Positions 34,620 to 45,099 are shown, numbered from the stretch's first letter. The stretch: 64,000 nt of DNA from Archivesica marissinica (GCA_014843695.1 CM026404.1:87306953-87370952); one strand, 5' to 3'. Numbers and translations are program-made. Notes: generated from the sequence alone by a model not told the origin.

Positions 34620-34848
34620 TATCCCACAATGTCATTCTCACACTATCTGTAATCTTTCTTCGTTGTTGTTTCTGTTCCCATGCGCTTGTATCCAGAATGT
34701 TTACTGTGCGCTGCGCTGGGTTGACTAGTCGGTGAAAAGTTGTTCCAAACTTTGGCTCTCTAATATACGCTCGTCATTGAGTACATTGGAAGAAACGCTC
34801 ATCAGATCTAAGATCTAAATATCTGACTTTTGGCTATTAAAATACAGT

Positions 34849-35080
34849 GGAAGTCGTGATAGCGCAGTTGATGCGCGTTCGCTTCAGATGCGAAAGGTCC
34901 AGAGTTCGAGCCCTGCTGGAGCCGTTATGATTGTGCCCTTAGGCAAGGCATTTAAATTTCACGTTGCCTCTTCTCTCTCCCTCGTGGCGATGGATTCCAT
35001 CAGGAATGAGGTCTCGAGAGTGATTAATATAAGTTGTAAGAACTTGTTTCGCAATCGAGCTAAAATAAATTTGTAGAAAC
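34849..35080 (+). mobile_element. SINE family A, full-length
   Basis: The head gtcgtgatagcgcagttgat, the B-box-like gagttcgagccctgct and the body cttaggcaaggcatttaaat are followed by the tail gagtgattaatataagttg with a degenerate A/T end. Confidence 0.85.
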
Positions 35081-35671
35081 TACATACAGTAGTGTGTTTA
35101 GGATTTTGTTGTTTGGGAATACTGAAGTGTATTGTGTGTGTTAAGGGCATTGAGGAGAACATTCATGTGTAAAACAGAATTTCATTGGATCCAAATAGTT
35201 TTTGTTACTATAAATAGTTTTTGTGTTTCGAGAGTCATTATGAAGCATTTAACTAAGTAAAATACGTTATGGCCCGATTGGTGAACATTTTCACTGATAT
35301 AAGTTATTTATCAACAATATTTTACCTAATATACACAAATATACTGATATTCAACCTTGAAAATTCAACATACCAATCTACGTTAATTCACGTGTTTTTA
35401 TACATGTACGTAACTGTTCACACAATTCTTTCAGGGAGAAGGAAAACGCATTAATTTTGATATAAGAACTCATTTCTCAGCTTAAACGCTTTAGAAATAT
35501 ATAAGGCTTATAAGCCTAAGTTGAAAAGTATTTTCGCATTTTCACTTTTAAAAAGTTGCATACATTTGTACATACTAGCTCTATGAAAATATAACCCAGG
35601 AATGTAAGTCGTAAGTCTTTATACAATGAGTTGACCCCATTGCATGCATACTGTATGGACCACATTAACTG
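35081..35671. other. AT-rich intron, nothing recognised
   Basis: About 590 bp of unique AT-rich sequence. Confidence 0.45.
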
Positions 35672-35852
35672 TACAGTCAAACCTGCCGTAAGCAGCCAGC
35701 CAAGGGAATCACAGAAAGTGGCTGCTTAGCACAGGTGGCTGTTTAATAGAGGTCAACTGTATAATAAAACATCATTTGGGAATCTGGCAACTGGCTGCTT
35801 AATACAGGTTGGCTGCTTAATGGAGGTGACCACTAACACAGGTTTGACTGTA
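35672..35852. mobile_element. TACAGTCAAACCTG MITE
   Basis: Ends tacagtcaaacctgccgta and acacaggtttgactgta, TA borders. It lies about 120 bp upstream of the second CRIB exon. Confidence 0.8.
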
Positions 35853-35970
35853 TATGCCTGCTTTGAACTCTCTCTCGGTGCATACTGTTTGTTGTTACGA
35901 AGCATGCTTTCTCTTGTTTTATATCAACTTATTGATTTAGCCTTCACAGGAAGTATTTGTTTGGTTTCAG

Positions 35971-36079
35971 TGCGGACCGAAAGACTCGAGCTATTTCTGC
36001 GCCTATCAACTTCAGTCATATTGCGCATGTGGGGCCCAACCAGGGAATGCCTGAACTGATGGATCTGTCAACTGCTCGG
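35971..36079 (+). CDS. CDC42BPA/B-like (MRCK): MRCK kinase, second (canonical) CRIB exon
   Basis: This 109-nt exon encodes ADRKTRAISAPINFSHIAHV, then GPNQGMPELMDLSTAR. The CRIB residues I-S-P-F-H-H-G are all present. The following G-M-x-x-L-M-D-L stretch matches vertebrate MRCK, so this is the canonical CRIB exon. The acceptor ttggtttcag (35970) gives phase 2 and the donor gtaaat (36080) gives phase 0. It can join directly to 27591 or to the first CRIB exon at 29450 in the same frame. CRIB binding of active Cdc42 places MRCK at sites of actomyosin control in the cell cortex. Confidence 0.92.
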
Positions 36080-36619
36080 GTAAATAGCTTGTTTAGTATG
36101 TGATGGTGATGATGATTGAGCTTATTTACCCTCGCCTCCGGCGAACCATGTGGGCGAGCGGTTTAGTGTGTCTGCATTGTATTGTGTTGTGTATCTTTGT
36201 TGATAAAATGTCCAGTGATGCGATGAATAATGTCCCTCTATGTGGAGTTTAGTACGGCTCATTGCTGCATGGACGGGTTGTTAATGTAAAATACCAAACA
36301 ATAGTGCTCCATCCTTCTACAATAACCTTTAACTTGCTGTAGACGAAATGAGCAGATAACAAATATATAATATTTTTATTATTTTTCCTAAACATTTTAC
36401 TCAAGTCCCGATTCTTTTTAAAAAGGATATAAAAAAATGGGGGAGGGCATGCTTTCAATATTTTATATCTCCTACCCCCTTCAAATATAAAGCAGGCACA
36501 CTCTTCAAATAAAAATGGCATTTGAAACAAACTAGCAAAATAAGCATTGTAATAAATACTTTAATATCTGTCTCAGACTTACTTTTGAGATTTATTTTAG
36601 CTTGATTGCGAAACAAGTT
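36080..36619. other. Intron with reversed TTAA-MITE fragment
   Basis: About 36320-36415 contains a reversed family F piece (cgaaatgagcagataacaaa next to aacctttaacttgctgtag). Otherwise unique. Confidence 0.5.
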
Positions 36620-36856
36620 CTTATATTAGTATTAGTGTGCTCGCTTCTCACCAATGCAACCGGGTTCGATCCTCGGACCGGGAAGTATGTGATATGGTAC
36701 AGTGGTCGCCAGATCGGACAGGTGGGTTTTCTCCGGGTACTCCGGTTTCCTCCCACACAAATGACCACATGTACCATTTCATCTGCGCCAACGAGAGTGA
36801 TTAATATAAGTTGTTAGAACTTGCTTCACAATCGTTGTAAAATAAATAAAGCTTAA
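36620..36856 (+). mobile_element. tRNA-derived SINE, family B
   Basis: Contains gtgctcgcttctcaccaatg, gggttcgatcctcggaccg (B-box), ggtgggttttctccgggtac, tccggtttcctcccacac and a tail gagagtgattaatataagtt shared with family A. Its 5' end is truncated. Confidence 0.82.
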
Positions 36857-36857
36857 A

Positions 36858-36935
36858 TAAACTTATATTAATCACTCTCGAGACCTCATTCCTGATGAAA
36901 TCCATCGCCACAAGGGGGGAGAGATTCAATGTGGT
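36858..36935 (-). mobile_element. SINE family A, 3' fragment
   Basis: Minus-strand fragment: acttatattaatcactctcg, agacctcattcctgatgaaa, then gagggag-like text. It lies tail-to-tail with the family B copy before it. Confidence 0.7.
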
Positions 36936-36953
36936 TATATAGAACACGAATGA

Positions 36954-37180
36954 CAGTCGTGATAGCTCAGTGGTTGCGCGTTTGCTTCACGTGTGAAAGG
37001 CTCGGAGTTCGAGCCCCGCTGGAGCCGTTACGATTGTGTCCTTAGGCAAGGCATTTAAATTCCACATGCCTCTTCTCTCTCCCTCGTGGCGATGGATTCC
37101 TTCAGGAATGAGGTCTCGAGAGTATTATATGTTATAAGAACTTGTTTCGCAATCAAGCTGTAATAAATTTGTATAAACTA
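36954..37180 (+). mobile_element. SINE family A copy
   Basis: The head gtcgtgatagctcagtggtt, B-box gagttcgagccccgctgg, and the standard body and tail, with a small deletion in the tail (gagagtattatatgttataag). Confidence 0.83.
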
Positions 37181-37989
37181 ATGACAGTCAACATTCATGT
37201 AGCTTATGTTCAAATGTCGCTCATGTTATTGAAAGGAATAAACTGTTCTTACAGCCATCAAACGAAAATATTGTTTTGTTGCAGTGTAAGTTGCCGACTC
37301 CTTACATATAATCGTCAATCATCTTTGGGGTGGGGGGGGCAGGGCCCGTGCTGCCAATCGCCAGAGTAGCCATTGGCTAAAATATGGCAAAATTGGCTAA
37401 TAAAAACTCAGTTTGGCTAAAATGATAAAAACGGCAAAAATCTGTAAAATATTCGAAAATTGGAAATTCCCCAAGTCTATTTGTGGAAAATTACTCGGGT
37501 CAAGGGAACATCGTGTCGCGCGTGACTAATATCTCGGACTTCTTTACAAACATTTTCACGCTTATCATGTATCTATAAATAGCAATGATCTCGCTAGTCT
37601 ATGGAGTACAATTAAAAAATCGATAACTAACTGGAGAATCATACAAGCGTGTGTTGTTTGTTTATTTAATGGGACATGTTTGATTAGTGTGCAAATACGG
37701 GACACACTATGAATGCTTATAATGTATCTTTGTGTTATTTATGAGCATTTTAATCAGGAATGCAGGGTTCGACAGTAACGAGATCCCGGGGAGGGATTTT
37801 TAAGCTTCAAAGTCAGGTAACCGTTGTGACTGTTGATTTTTCCAGAAAAAAATTAACTATTCCAATGAAAAAATCCTAAAGCTATTTACGGAAAATTACT
37901 CGGGTCAAGGTTTGTGATCAAAGAAATAATAGATATTTACCCTATGCCATGGCATTTATTATATTTAATATTCCAATTTTAAATGTGTG

Positions 37990-38085
37990 TTTTACGTTTA
38001 TTTATCGTCGCTACCGGTTGCCCATATGAGCGACGCCTCCTGAAGATATTAGTCATCTTAGATTTTGGAGGATAGTGCAATGACA
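37990..38085 (-). mobile_element. SINE family G fragment
   Basis: Reverse copy: ttttacgtttatttatcgtc, gctaccggttgcccatatga and gcgacgcctcctgaag. Confidence 0.8.
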
Positions 38086-38230
38086 AGAATACAACTTTTA
38101 TAAATCGTAAATATCATAGCTTGTGATATTATTTGCTATAAGCATAATTATGTATTGTTGTTGTTGTATGTATACTACAAAACATTTGAAGATTCTAGAT
38201 AACATTGTAACATCAAATATATTTTGTATG

Positions 38231-38450
38231 TTTTACGTTTATTTATCGTCGCTACCGGTTGCCCATATGAGCGACGCCTCCTGAAAAGATTAGATTTTGG
38301 AGGATAGTGCAATGATACAGACAGAGACCCATTCCAGAGTCTCCTCTGGTTCTTTTACGTGCATGGTGTAAAGCACCGACACGAGACCTCGATTTAACGT
38401 CCCATCTGAAAGACTGTTAATTTTATTAGGGTCAGACGGGGGATCGAACC
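38231..38450 (-). mobile_element. SINE family G copy
   Basis: Reverse copy extending to the gtcagacgggggatcgaacc B-box. With the fragment at 37990 and the intervening 145 bp it matches 44165-44575 in inverted orientation, so a larger unit than the SINE alone was copied. Confidence 0.82.
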
Positions 38451-39013
38451 AATTTTAAACCAGACAGCTAATTGGAGTAATCCCATCAAAACAGGATGTT
38501 TATTTTATTTGGGCATATTTGAGCAATGGTATTGGCAATATAAGTGGCAGGTGTTAATTGATCTCTATTACAAGTCATTGTTGGCATGGCGCCAACTCAT
38601 CAAAGCTTTACAGCAATAACCTGTCAATCAAAGAAATCTTGTTTACATCAATAACCCAAAAGATCAAATGTCTTATGTGATGTAATACAATTTGCACAGT
38701 TGACATGCAGCACTAGTTTAACTGTCTAACCCTGGGAATGCATTTTAAAATGATTCTGAAAATGAAAGTTGACACACCTTGTCAAGTAATGTATCACTGC
38801 AAATGTAACTCTTACCTCAGTTGTAGTTTATGGGCATACATCATTTAAGTGGTACAATTGCATAACACATTAAAATATATTGTAATAAATATACTATAAA
38901 AACTTTATTTGGGAAAAATGGTGCGCGCCAGAATTGGCTAATGGAAGCAGAGATTTGGTTAAAAATAATGGCTACAACAAAATAAGTGCCAGAGCAGGCC
39001 CTGGGGGGGGGGG

Positions 39014-40072
39014 CAGAGCTGTCAACCTTTTGAAATTGAATTGAGTGAGACTTTGTATTGAGCCCCGAAGGGGCGAGTTTCCTAGGGGGGTCCGGGGGCA
39101 TGCCCCCCCGGAAATTTGTTTTCCCCTAGACCCTCTGAAATGCATTCTCCTGCTTTCTGGGAGGTATATTTTTCTCTCATATTTTGACCAAAAAATGAGG
39201 TTTTTTACACAAAACTAGTTCTGACACCTAGGTTGGCACTAGCAGTAGCCAATGGCTACTAATAATTGAAACATATTAGTTGAAATGGAATATACGGACG
39301 GACAAGGGTAATACGGGACAGACGGACAAGGGTAATCCTAGATGCCCCTCCACTATCGTGGTTGGGCACAGAAATGAAATAAAGTCCACGCTGTGCGACA
39401 CGCGAAATCACACATCCGAAAATTCTTTAAAAAAGGACAAAGTCCACACCCAAAAAAAAATTGGCCAGGGAGGGTCCTATAACAGAACAAAATTGTTTTT
39501 TCTCCATAACAATTGTACCCAACCAATGTTGTGACCACGCACGGTTACTGTTATCCGTCGGTTACTGGATAATTCGGCATTGCATTTAACCTGTTTCTGT
39601 CAAATTCTGTGTAGACAAATCAAAACTATATCACTTAGCCGGTAGTTAAATGTGTAAGATGATGATGCAAATAGCAATAATCACCAGGAAACAGTTAATA
39701 CTTACACGTCACTAACTCGAAAGTTCGTAAACGTCCGACTTTCTTTTCCTCCGACACCGGATGACATTCAATTAGGTGGACTTGATTGCATACGCCGATT
39801 TACGCCGATCGTGATACCCGGACTATCCGCAGTTGCGACTTTCTAATCCCGTTACCCCGTATGTACCGATACTTGTAGAGTTACGATTTCATTGGTAGGG
39901 TTCGCTTTCTGGAAACCGTCAGACTTCGCAAATAGTTGTATATAAGGGTTTTTTTTTTTTTGGTTTTTTTTTTTTGGAAAATGCGTGAGAATCATTGATC
40001 AATGAGTGAGACCGTGAGATGGGACTCGATTGCGTGAGACTCACGCAGAATGCGTGAGAGTTGACAGGTCTG
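39014..40072. mobile_element. Second hAT-like element inserted in the adjacent G tract
   Basis: The left end cagagctgtcaaccttttga and the right end gagagttgacaggtctg are inverted (CAGASCTGTCAAC). Both flanks are runs of G. No coding capacity is seen; the T-rich run near 39950-39975 and the palindrome gggggcatgcccccc near 39094 are notable. Confidence 0.65.
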
Positions 40073-40635
40073 GGGGGGGGTAATAAAAAGTGCTTGTATG
40101 TCTATAAAGTTTATTGAAATAAAAGAGTAGGCTCAGATTCTTCCCAGGACATTGATTTTATTTTTAATTGATTCTAGAACATAATTATAATCAAGTCTGG
40201 AGCATATGATGTGACGTTCTAACACCCGTCGACCGTAATTGGTTATTCGTTAAATTTAATCCATTTAAAAGACATCCCAGATTGCTACATGTGACAGTTT
40301 GTTGGGGATTTTTTTTGGCTTCTGAGACTTATTAGCTGTCTGATATTGTATCCTTCGGCAGAGGGGTAATAACTCTTAATTTAGTTGGTAGGTTTGGGAT
40401 CGGCAGTCTTTACAACCCTGATCTGAGGTATTGTGATCTACCATTGTCTGTGTGCATCAACAATTTGTTTTAAATGATATTTAATCTACCTGTAGAATGT
40501 GATCATAATTTGGACTGAGTGAGAACCCTGGCTTGGTGAAAACAAAAATGACCTCTACCAAGTTTGTTTAAATTGTGTCAATTTCGTCAATAAACTAGGT
40601 CGCTTGGTGAAATTAAAGAAAACCTTTCAAAGCCA
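40073..40635. other. Intron, nothing recognised
   Basis: About 560 bp of unique sequence. Confidence 0.4.
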
Positions 40636-40817
40636 TACAGTCAAACCTGTGTTAGTGGTCACCTCTATTAAGCAGCCAACCTGTACTAAGCAGCCAGTTT
40701 CCAGATTCCCAATATGTTATTTCATTATATATTTGACCTCTATTAAGCAGCCACCTGTGTTAAGCAGCCACTATCTGCAATTCCCTTGGCTGGCTGCTTA
40801 AGACAAGTTTGAATGTA
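40636..40817. mobile_element. TACAGTCAAACCTG MITE
   Basis: Ends tacagtcaaacctgtgtta and agacaagtttgaatgta, TA borders. The right end is slightly decayed. Confidence 0.78.
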
Positions 40818-40924
40818 TATCTTTTCAGAAGAAAAAAATTGAAATTGCCCATTATGCAAGTGTTCTTTATGCTAGCAATTTTAAATAGACATGGTAAATA
40901 CTTTACAATTATGATTTGTGACGT

Positions 40925-41132
40925 AGCAAGGGAGCTGGTCACGGGTTCGAGCCCCGCTCAGGCCGTGTCTCATTTATATGAAAAAGTTGGCAGTTTCTTA
41001 CGGAGGTTGGTGCACCCAAGTACTGGTTAACCGCTGGAGCCTGCCCAGGAAAGGTGTTGTTAGGTAAACTGCCCGCCGGCGATATAGCCCAAAATGGTGC
41101 TGATGCAGGCGTAAAACCCGAAATATAACATA
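40925..41132 (+). mobile_element. tRNA-derived SINE, family C, 5'-truncated
   Basis: Contains the B-box gtcacgggttcgagccccgc, agtttcttacggaggttgg, ttaaccgctggagcctgccc and the end gtaaaacccgaaatataaca. Full-length relatives are at 45100 and 48653. Confidence 0.8.
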
Positions 41133-41274
41133 ACATAAGCAAGGGAGCTATGGAGATAGCCGAACGGTAAAACGCCATCCTAGACAAAATAAGATTATAA
41201 ACTTTACCAAGTATAATGAAAATGTGTTTGGTGAAACATGTGGGTTAAATACTGGTTTTGTAACGGAATACAAA

Positions 41275-41471
41275 TAGTCTACATCCGTTATGTCGAACTC
41301 CGTCGGACCGAACAAAATACTTCGACATAACCGAAGTTTGACTTAACGAAATTCGATATAAACAGAGCCAGTTATATGTAAAATTATAGTGTCTGAAACG
41401 GGACGTTGATCCGACTTCGAGATAACCGGAGAATTCGACATAACCGACTGACATAGCGGATGTAGACTGTA
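41275..41471. mobile_element. TA-flanked MITE, about 197 bp
   Basis: The left end tagtctacatccgttatgtc and the right end gacatagcggatgtagactg then ta are inverted. The interior contains several cgacataaccga motifs. TIRs starting CAGT and a TA target resemble pogo/Tigger-type elements. Confidence 0.72.
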
Positions 41472-41785
41472 CATGATAAACAACCATTTTCGAAGTTTCG
41501 ACAGTCATTAAATCATTATATTAGATCTAATTTAAAAACAAATAATTTGCAACATCTGAAAGTAGATGGCAGTATTTAATTAACTTCATTTGAAACAACC
41601 TGATAATGATCTATAACAAGATTGTTCAATTTAGGTCAATCCACCAATGTGAAATATGTAATTATGAGGAATAAAAAATAATATAAAAACAAAAATACAT
41701 TGGGAATTATATGTTTTAGGTCAATCCACCAAAATAGTTCCAACAACATCTCTCAAAGCTAAATGTCAAAAGTTGATCAAACTTG

Positions 41786-41944
41786 GTCTGAAACGGTTTA
41801 TTCCTGATTCCCCCACTTTTTGATTTCTTGTATTCCTGATTCCCCCACTTTATTCTGACCGGTAAATCAGAAAAGGCGAGACCCCACAAATAAATTGACC
41901 AGTTTTTCTAAAAGTGGGGGAATCAGGAAGACACCGTCTGAAAC
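41786..41944. mobile_element. 141-bp MITE with 9-bp target duplication
   Basis: gtctgaaac flanks both sides (41786-41794, 41936-41944). The TIRs are ggtttattcctgattccccc at left and gggggaatcaggaagacacc at right (two mismatches). A 9-bp duplication suggests a Mutator-like source. Confidence 0.75.
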
Positions 41945-42374
41945 AGTGTGGCAATGATATATACACTAGTTTGTATTTTGGTGAAGCTTATAAGTTGAGT
42001 GACGGACATAGGGTGTCAACTGGCCCTCTTATTTTTCTGAGACGTTTCCATTGATTATTTTCAATTGATTGACACTTGCTGATGTGCATTGCATTGCTAA
42101 TTCTTTATAGGTTGCTATAGAGGAAACTCATAATTAGCGTTACCCTGATTAACCAGGGGCGATTGTAAATAAACGTATATAAAAGAAACTCTTAACCCTT
42201 TCCTTCATAGAGATTTAGGTTAATATACTCTTATATGTCCATACATACGACAGCCATTTAGATATCATGCAGTGGATAAGTAGTCGCCATATCTATCCCA
42301 TCTCCATAGATATTACTGGGACTACATGAGATTCTGGCCTTTATTATGAACATTGGTTTGGCTACTACATTGTC
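41945..42374. other. Intron, nothing recognised
   Basis: About 430 bp of unique sequence. Confidence 0.4.
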
Positions 42375-42695
42375 AATGTATGTCATATTGGTAATGGCGT
42401 CAAGAGGTGCTTCTATGAGGGAAAGGGTTGTCAATGTATGTCGTATTGGTAATTGCGCAAAGAGGTGCTTCTATGGGGGAAAGGAATGTCAATGTATGTC
42501 GTATTGGTAATGGCGTCAAGAGGTGTTTCTATGGGGGAAAGGATTGGCAATGTATGTCGTATTGGTAATGGCGTCAAGAGGTGCTTCTATGAGGGAAAGG
42601 GTTGGCAATGTATGTCATATTGGTAATGGCGTCAAGAGGTGCTTCTATGGGGGGAAAGGATTGGCAATGTATGTCATATTGGTAATGGCATTTAA
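42375..42695. repeat. About 59-bp tandem repeat, 5-6 copies
   Basis: Unit caatgtatgtcgtattggta, atggcgtcaagaggtgcttc, tatgggggaaaggattgg. It ends about 50 bp before the next exon's acceptor. Confidence 0.92.
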
Positions 42696-42745
42696 AGAGT
42701 TAAATTGACAGTAAGAAAACAAAAACATTTTCTATTTTCTTGCAG

Positions 42746-42869
42746 CAGAACTTGGCTGCATCCAATAATCAATCCAGCGGGGAGAAACAACAGAAGAAAG
42801 TTAGAAACCTGTTTAACAGCAAAAGTGCGCCAGATAAACAGCAGCTGCGAGGAATCCGTTCCCACAATG
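42746..42869 (+). CDS. CDC42BPA/B-like (MRCK): MRCK kinase, C-terminal tail exon (donor captured in minisatellite)
   Basis: This 124-nt exon encodes QNLAASNNQSSGEKQQKK, VRNLFNSKSAPDKQQLRG and IRSHN. It is low-complexity, rich in Q, N, S and K, and corresponds in position to the poorly conserved Ser-rich region after the CRIB of MRCK. The acceptor is ttttcttgcag (42745), phase 0; a NAGNAG-type alternative (cagcag) lies 3 nt on. The donor is gtaagt at 42870, phase 1. The last 20 or so bases of the exon, with the donor, are repeated five more times downstream (42933 to 43227), so other donors may be used. Confidence 0.82.
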
Positions 42870-43245
42870 GTAAGTTCTACATATATGTACATGTAGGATT
42901 GGGGCAGCTTCGAGGAATCCGTTCTCACAATGGTAAGTTCTACATATATGTACATGTAGGATCGGGGCAGCTTCGAGGAATCCGTTCTCACAATGGTAAG
43001 TTCTACATATATGTACATGTAGGATCGGGGCAGCTTCGAGGAATCCGTTCTCACAATGGTAAGTTCTACATATATGTACATGTAGGATTGGGGCAGCTTC
43101 GAGGAATCCGTTCTCACAATGGTAAGTTCTACATATATGTACATGTAGGATTGGGGCAGCTTCGAGGAATCCGTTAAGTCCTACATGTAGGATCGGGGCA
43201 GCTTCGAGGAATCCGTTCTCACAATGGTAAGTTCTACAGATTCAC
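42850..43245 (+). repeat. 63-bp minisatellite made of exon 3' end plus splice donor
   Basis: Unit of 63 bp: cagcttcgaggaatccgttc, tcacaatg, the donor gtaagttctacatatatg, then tacatgtaggattgggg. Donors recur at 42870, 42933, 42996, 43059, 43122 and 43227. Read-through is in frame (21 residues per unit, FYIYVHVG then QLRGIRSHN) until a TAA at 43175-43177 in a shortened unit. Each unit also carries ggggcag, a possible weak acceptor. Confidence 0.95.
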
Positions 43246-43261
43246 TCCATGTAGGATTGGG

Positions 43262-43548
43262 GCAGCAGTGTTTGCTTCCTCAGTAATCACGGCTCAAGCT
43301 AGACTCAATTATTTGGGAGAAAGTGAGAAAGCGCTCGAATGCGTCATCTCGTGGTTTTATTTATTTCATAAATTACAAAATAATAGTGTTAAAATACACA
43401 ATATGACCATTAAATACAATATTTGAATAGAAGTGCTTTACAAGTCCCAGTGTATCTTACTGATTAAGGGAGAAGTGTTGCCCTGGGTACGAAGTCAGGG
43501 TCCCAAGAGCATCTACTTCGCCCATATCACCCTCTAGATTGAGCCCTG
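43262..43548. mobile_element. hAT-like MITE, degraded copy
   Basis: Shares atttgggagaaagtgagaaa, gaccattaaatacaatattt, gtgctttacaagtcccag and caccctctagattgagccct with 58557-58861. The right end gagccctg and the left cggctcaagct are degraded TIRs. Confidence 0.65.
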
Positions 43549-43632
43549 GTAATAACTTGTATTCTGGGATAGTTTTGTGTTTTACCTAGAATATTTCCTA
43601 AGACAATGGCGTATTATATTCGTGTATTGTAG

Positions 43633-43736
43633 GTAATGCACCTCGGGACAGACATGTCGGCGGGACACTGAGAGTAGATTCCTCGGACAGTCCTGAACAC
43701 AGCCTGATCGGAGAACCGTCACCCACCACATTCGAG
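43633..43736 (+). CDS. CDC42BPA/B-like (MRCK): MRCK kinase, Ser/Pro-rich tail exon
   Basis: This 104-nt exon encodes GNAPRDRHVGGTLRVDSS, then DSPEHSLIGEPSPTTFE. The acidic-Ser-Pro stretch (DSSDSPEHS) resembles the EDSDSPRHST stretch near the MRCK C-terminus. The acceptor is gtgtattgtag (43632), phase 1, matching the upstream exon. The donor is gtgagt (43737), phase 0. Two terminal exons downstream, at 50954 and 59040, both start in phase 0 and can follow. Confidence 0.85.
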
Positions 43737-44164
43737 GTGAGTAGATATAGTATGCTGGGAAGTCGGGACAAGCATATATTGATATCACTAAATGTAGGCT
43801 CATGTTGTAGAGCGGTGACATATATTAGCGGGATGTACACGTGTATAGTGGGTACCACAGATGTATGTATGTAATTTGTGTATATTCAAATGTGGATTCC
43901 TGTTTCATAGCACGCAGAATAAAGTCTTGTTATGTATATATTTATACAATGCTGAAATATTATCTAGTATGCTGTCAATATTATCATAATAAAGTATTAC
44001 TCAATGTTTACATTTTATAGTAAAATTATTCTGATTAATTTATTGATTTTTTTGTTGTTAAAGATTTTTGATGAATTGAGTCATTTGGCCTTCACGCCAG
44101 ATCAAGGTCACGCTTTCAGGTCAATGGTTTAGTGGCTCTTTATATAGTAAAATAAAGTAACGTG
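43737..44164. other. Intron, nothing recognised
   Basis: About 430 bp of unique, AT-rich sequence. Confidence 0.4.
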
Positions 44165-44425
44165 TTCTGTAATCCAGTTGTTACCATGCTGGTTCGATCC
44201 CTCGTCTGACCCTAATAAAATTAACAGTCTTTCAGATGGGACTTTAAACCGAGGTCTTGTGTTGGTGCTGTACACCGTACACGTAAAAGAACCAGAGGAG
44301 ACTCTGGAATGGGTCTCTGTCTGTATCTTTGCACTATCATCCAAAAATCTAAAATGACTAATCTCTTCAGGAGGTGTCGCTCATATGGGCAACCAGTAGC
44401 GACGATAAATAAACGTAAAACATAC
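44165..44425 (+). mobile_element. SINE family G copy
   Basis: Has gttcgatccctcgtctgacc, cagtctttcagatgggactt, gtaaaagaaccagaggagac and the gacgataaataaacgtaaaa end. The adjoining 150 bp (to 44575, with a (CAA)n tract) matches 38086-38230 inverted. Confidence 0.82.
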
Positions 44426-44581
44426 AAAATATATTTGATATTACAATGTTATCTAGAATCTTCAAATGTTTTGTAGTATACATACAACAACAACAACAAC
44501 AACAACAATTCATAATTATGCTTATAGCAAATAATATTACAAGCTATGATATTTACGATTTATAAAAGTTCACAATTATTC

Positions 44582-44820
44582 TTAACCCTTAACCTACCCG
44601 GCCGAATAAATTAGATGGAATGTGCAAGCAACATAGATCTAGATCACGCCACGTCTGATCAGGATCTATGTTGTTTGCTATTCAGTCGAGCGTTTTAGCT
44701 CCACTATCCGAATAGCAAACAGCATAGAGCCTAATCAGACGGCACGTTCTGTGGCGTCTGATCTGGCACTATGCTGTTTGCAAAAGCGCCTTATGTTGTG
44801 ATTGGCAGGTTACGGGTTAA
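44582..44820. mobile_element. TTAA-flanked double-hairpin MITE (family E), complete
   Basis: The left end ttaacccttaacctaccc and the right end ggcaggttacgggttaa are inverted and bounded by TTAA. Inside are the gcaacatagatctagatcac / gatctatgttgtttgct and gcaaacagcatagagcc / ggcactatgctgtttgc hairpins. Confidence 0.75.
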
Positions 44821-45099
44821 GATAAGGAGTTAATAATATTATTATTATGAGTTTGTGAGGTGAGATCTTATTGTATACTATGTATAGCTGTTGCTGCTCG
44901 TGGCTACAGTAGGTTCTCACATAAATAGCTAGACATTACCGTACAGATTGTGCACAACAGAGATGTGATAATGATACAAAAGATATGTCTGTGTTTCATA
45001 ACGCTGTGTTTGACCTTTCACTGCTGACTGATCATAACCTAGGCACAACTTGCCCCAAAACAAGGTCACTATAACATTTTGTGGTTCTATCGCTGAAGG

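Larger units (their letters stand above)
37340..39003. mobile_element. 1.66-kb hAT-like non-autonomous element
   Basis: The left end cagggcccgtgctgccaatc and the right end gccagagcaggccctg are inverted relatives starting CAGGGCC, as in hAT elements. Subterminal ggctaaaat/ttggctaatg motifs are also inverted. G runs flank both sides, compatible with an 8-bp target duplication that cannot be delimited. No transposase frame is seen. It hosts two reversed family G SINE pieces. Confidence 0.7.

Noticed and set aside
34849..37020. tRNA-like sequences with A and B boxes
   Set aside because: They are heads of SINE copies with shared bodies and tails; acceptor stems do not pair as in real tRNA genes.
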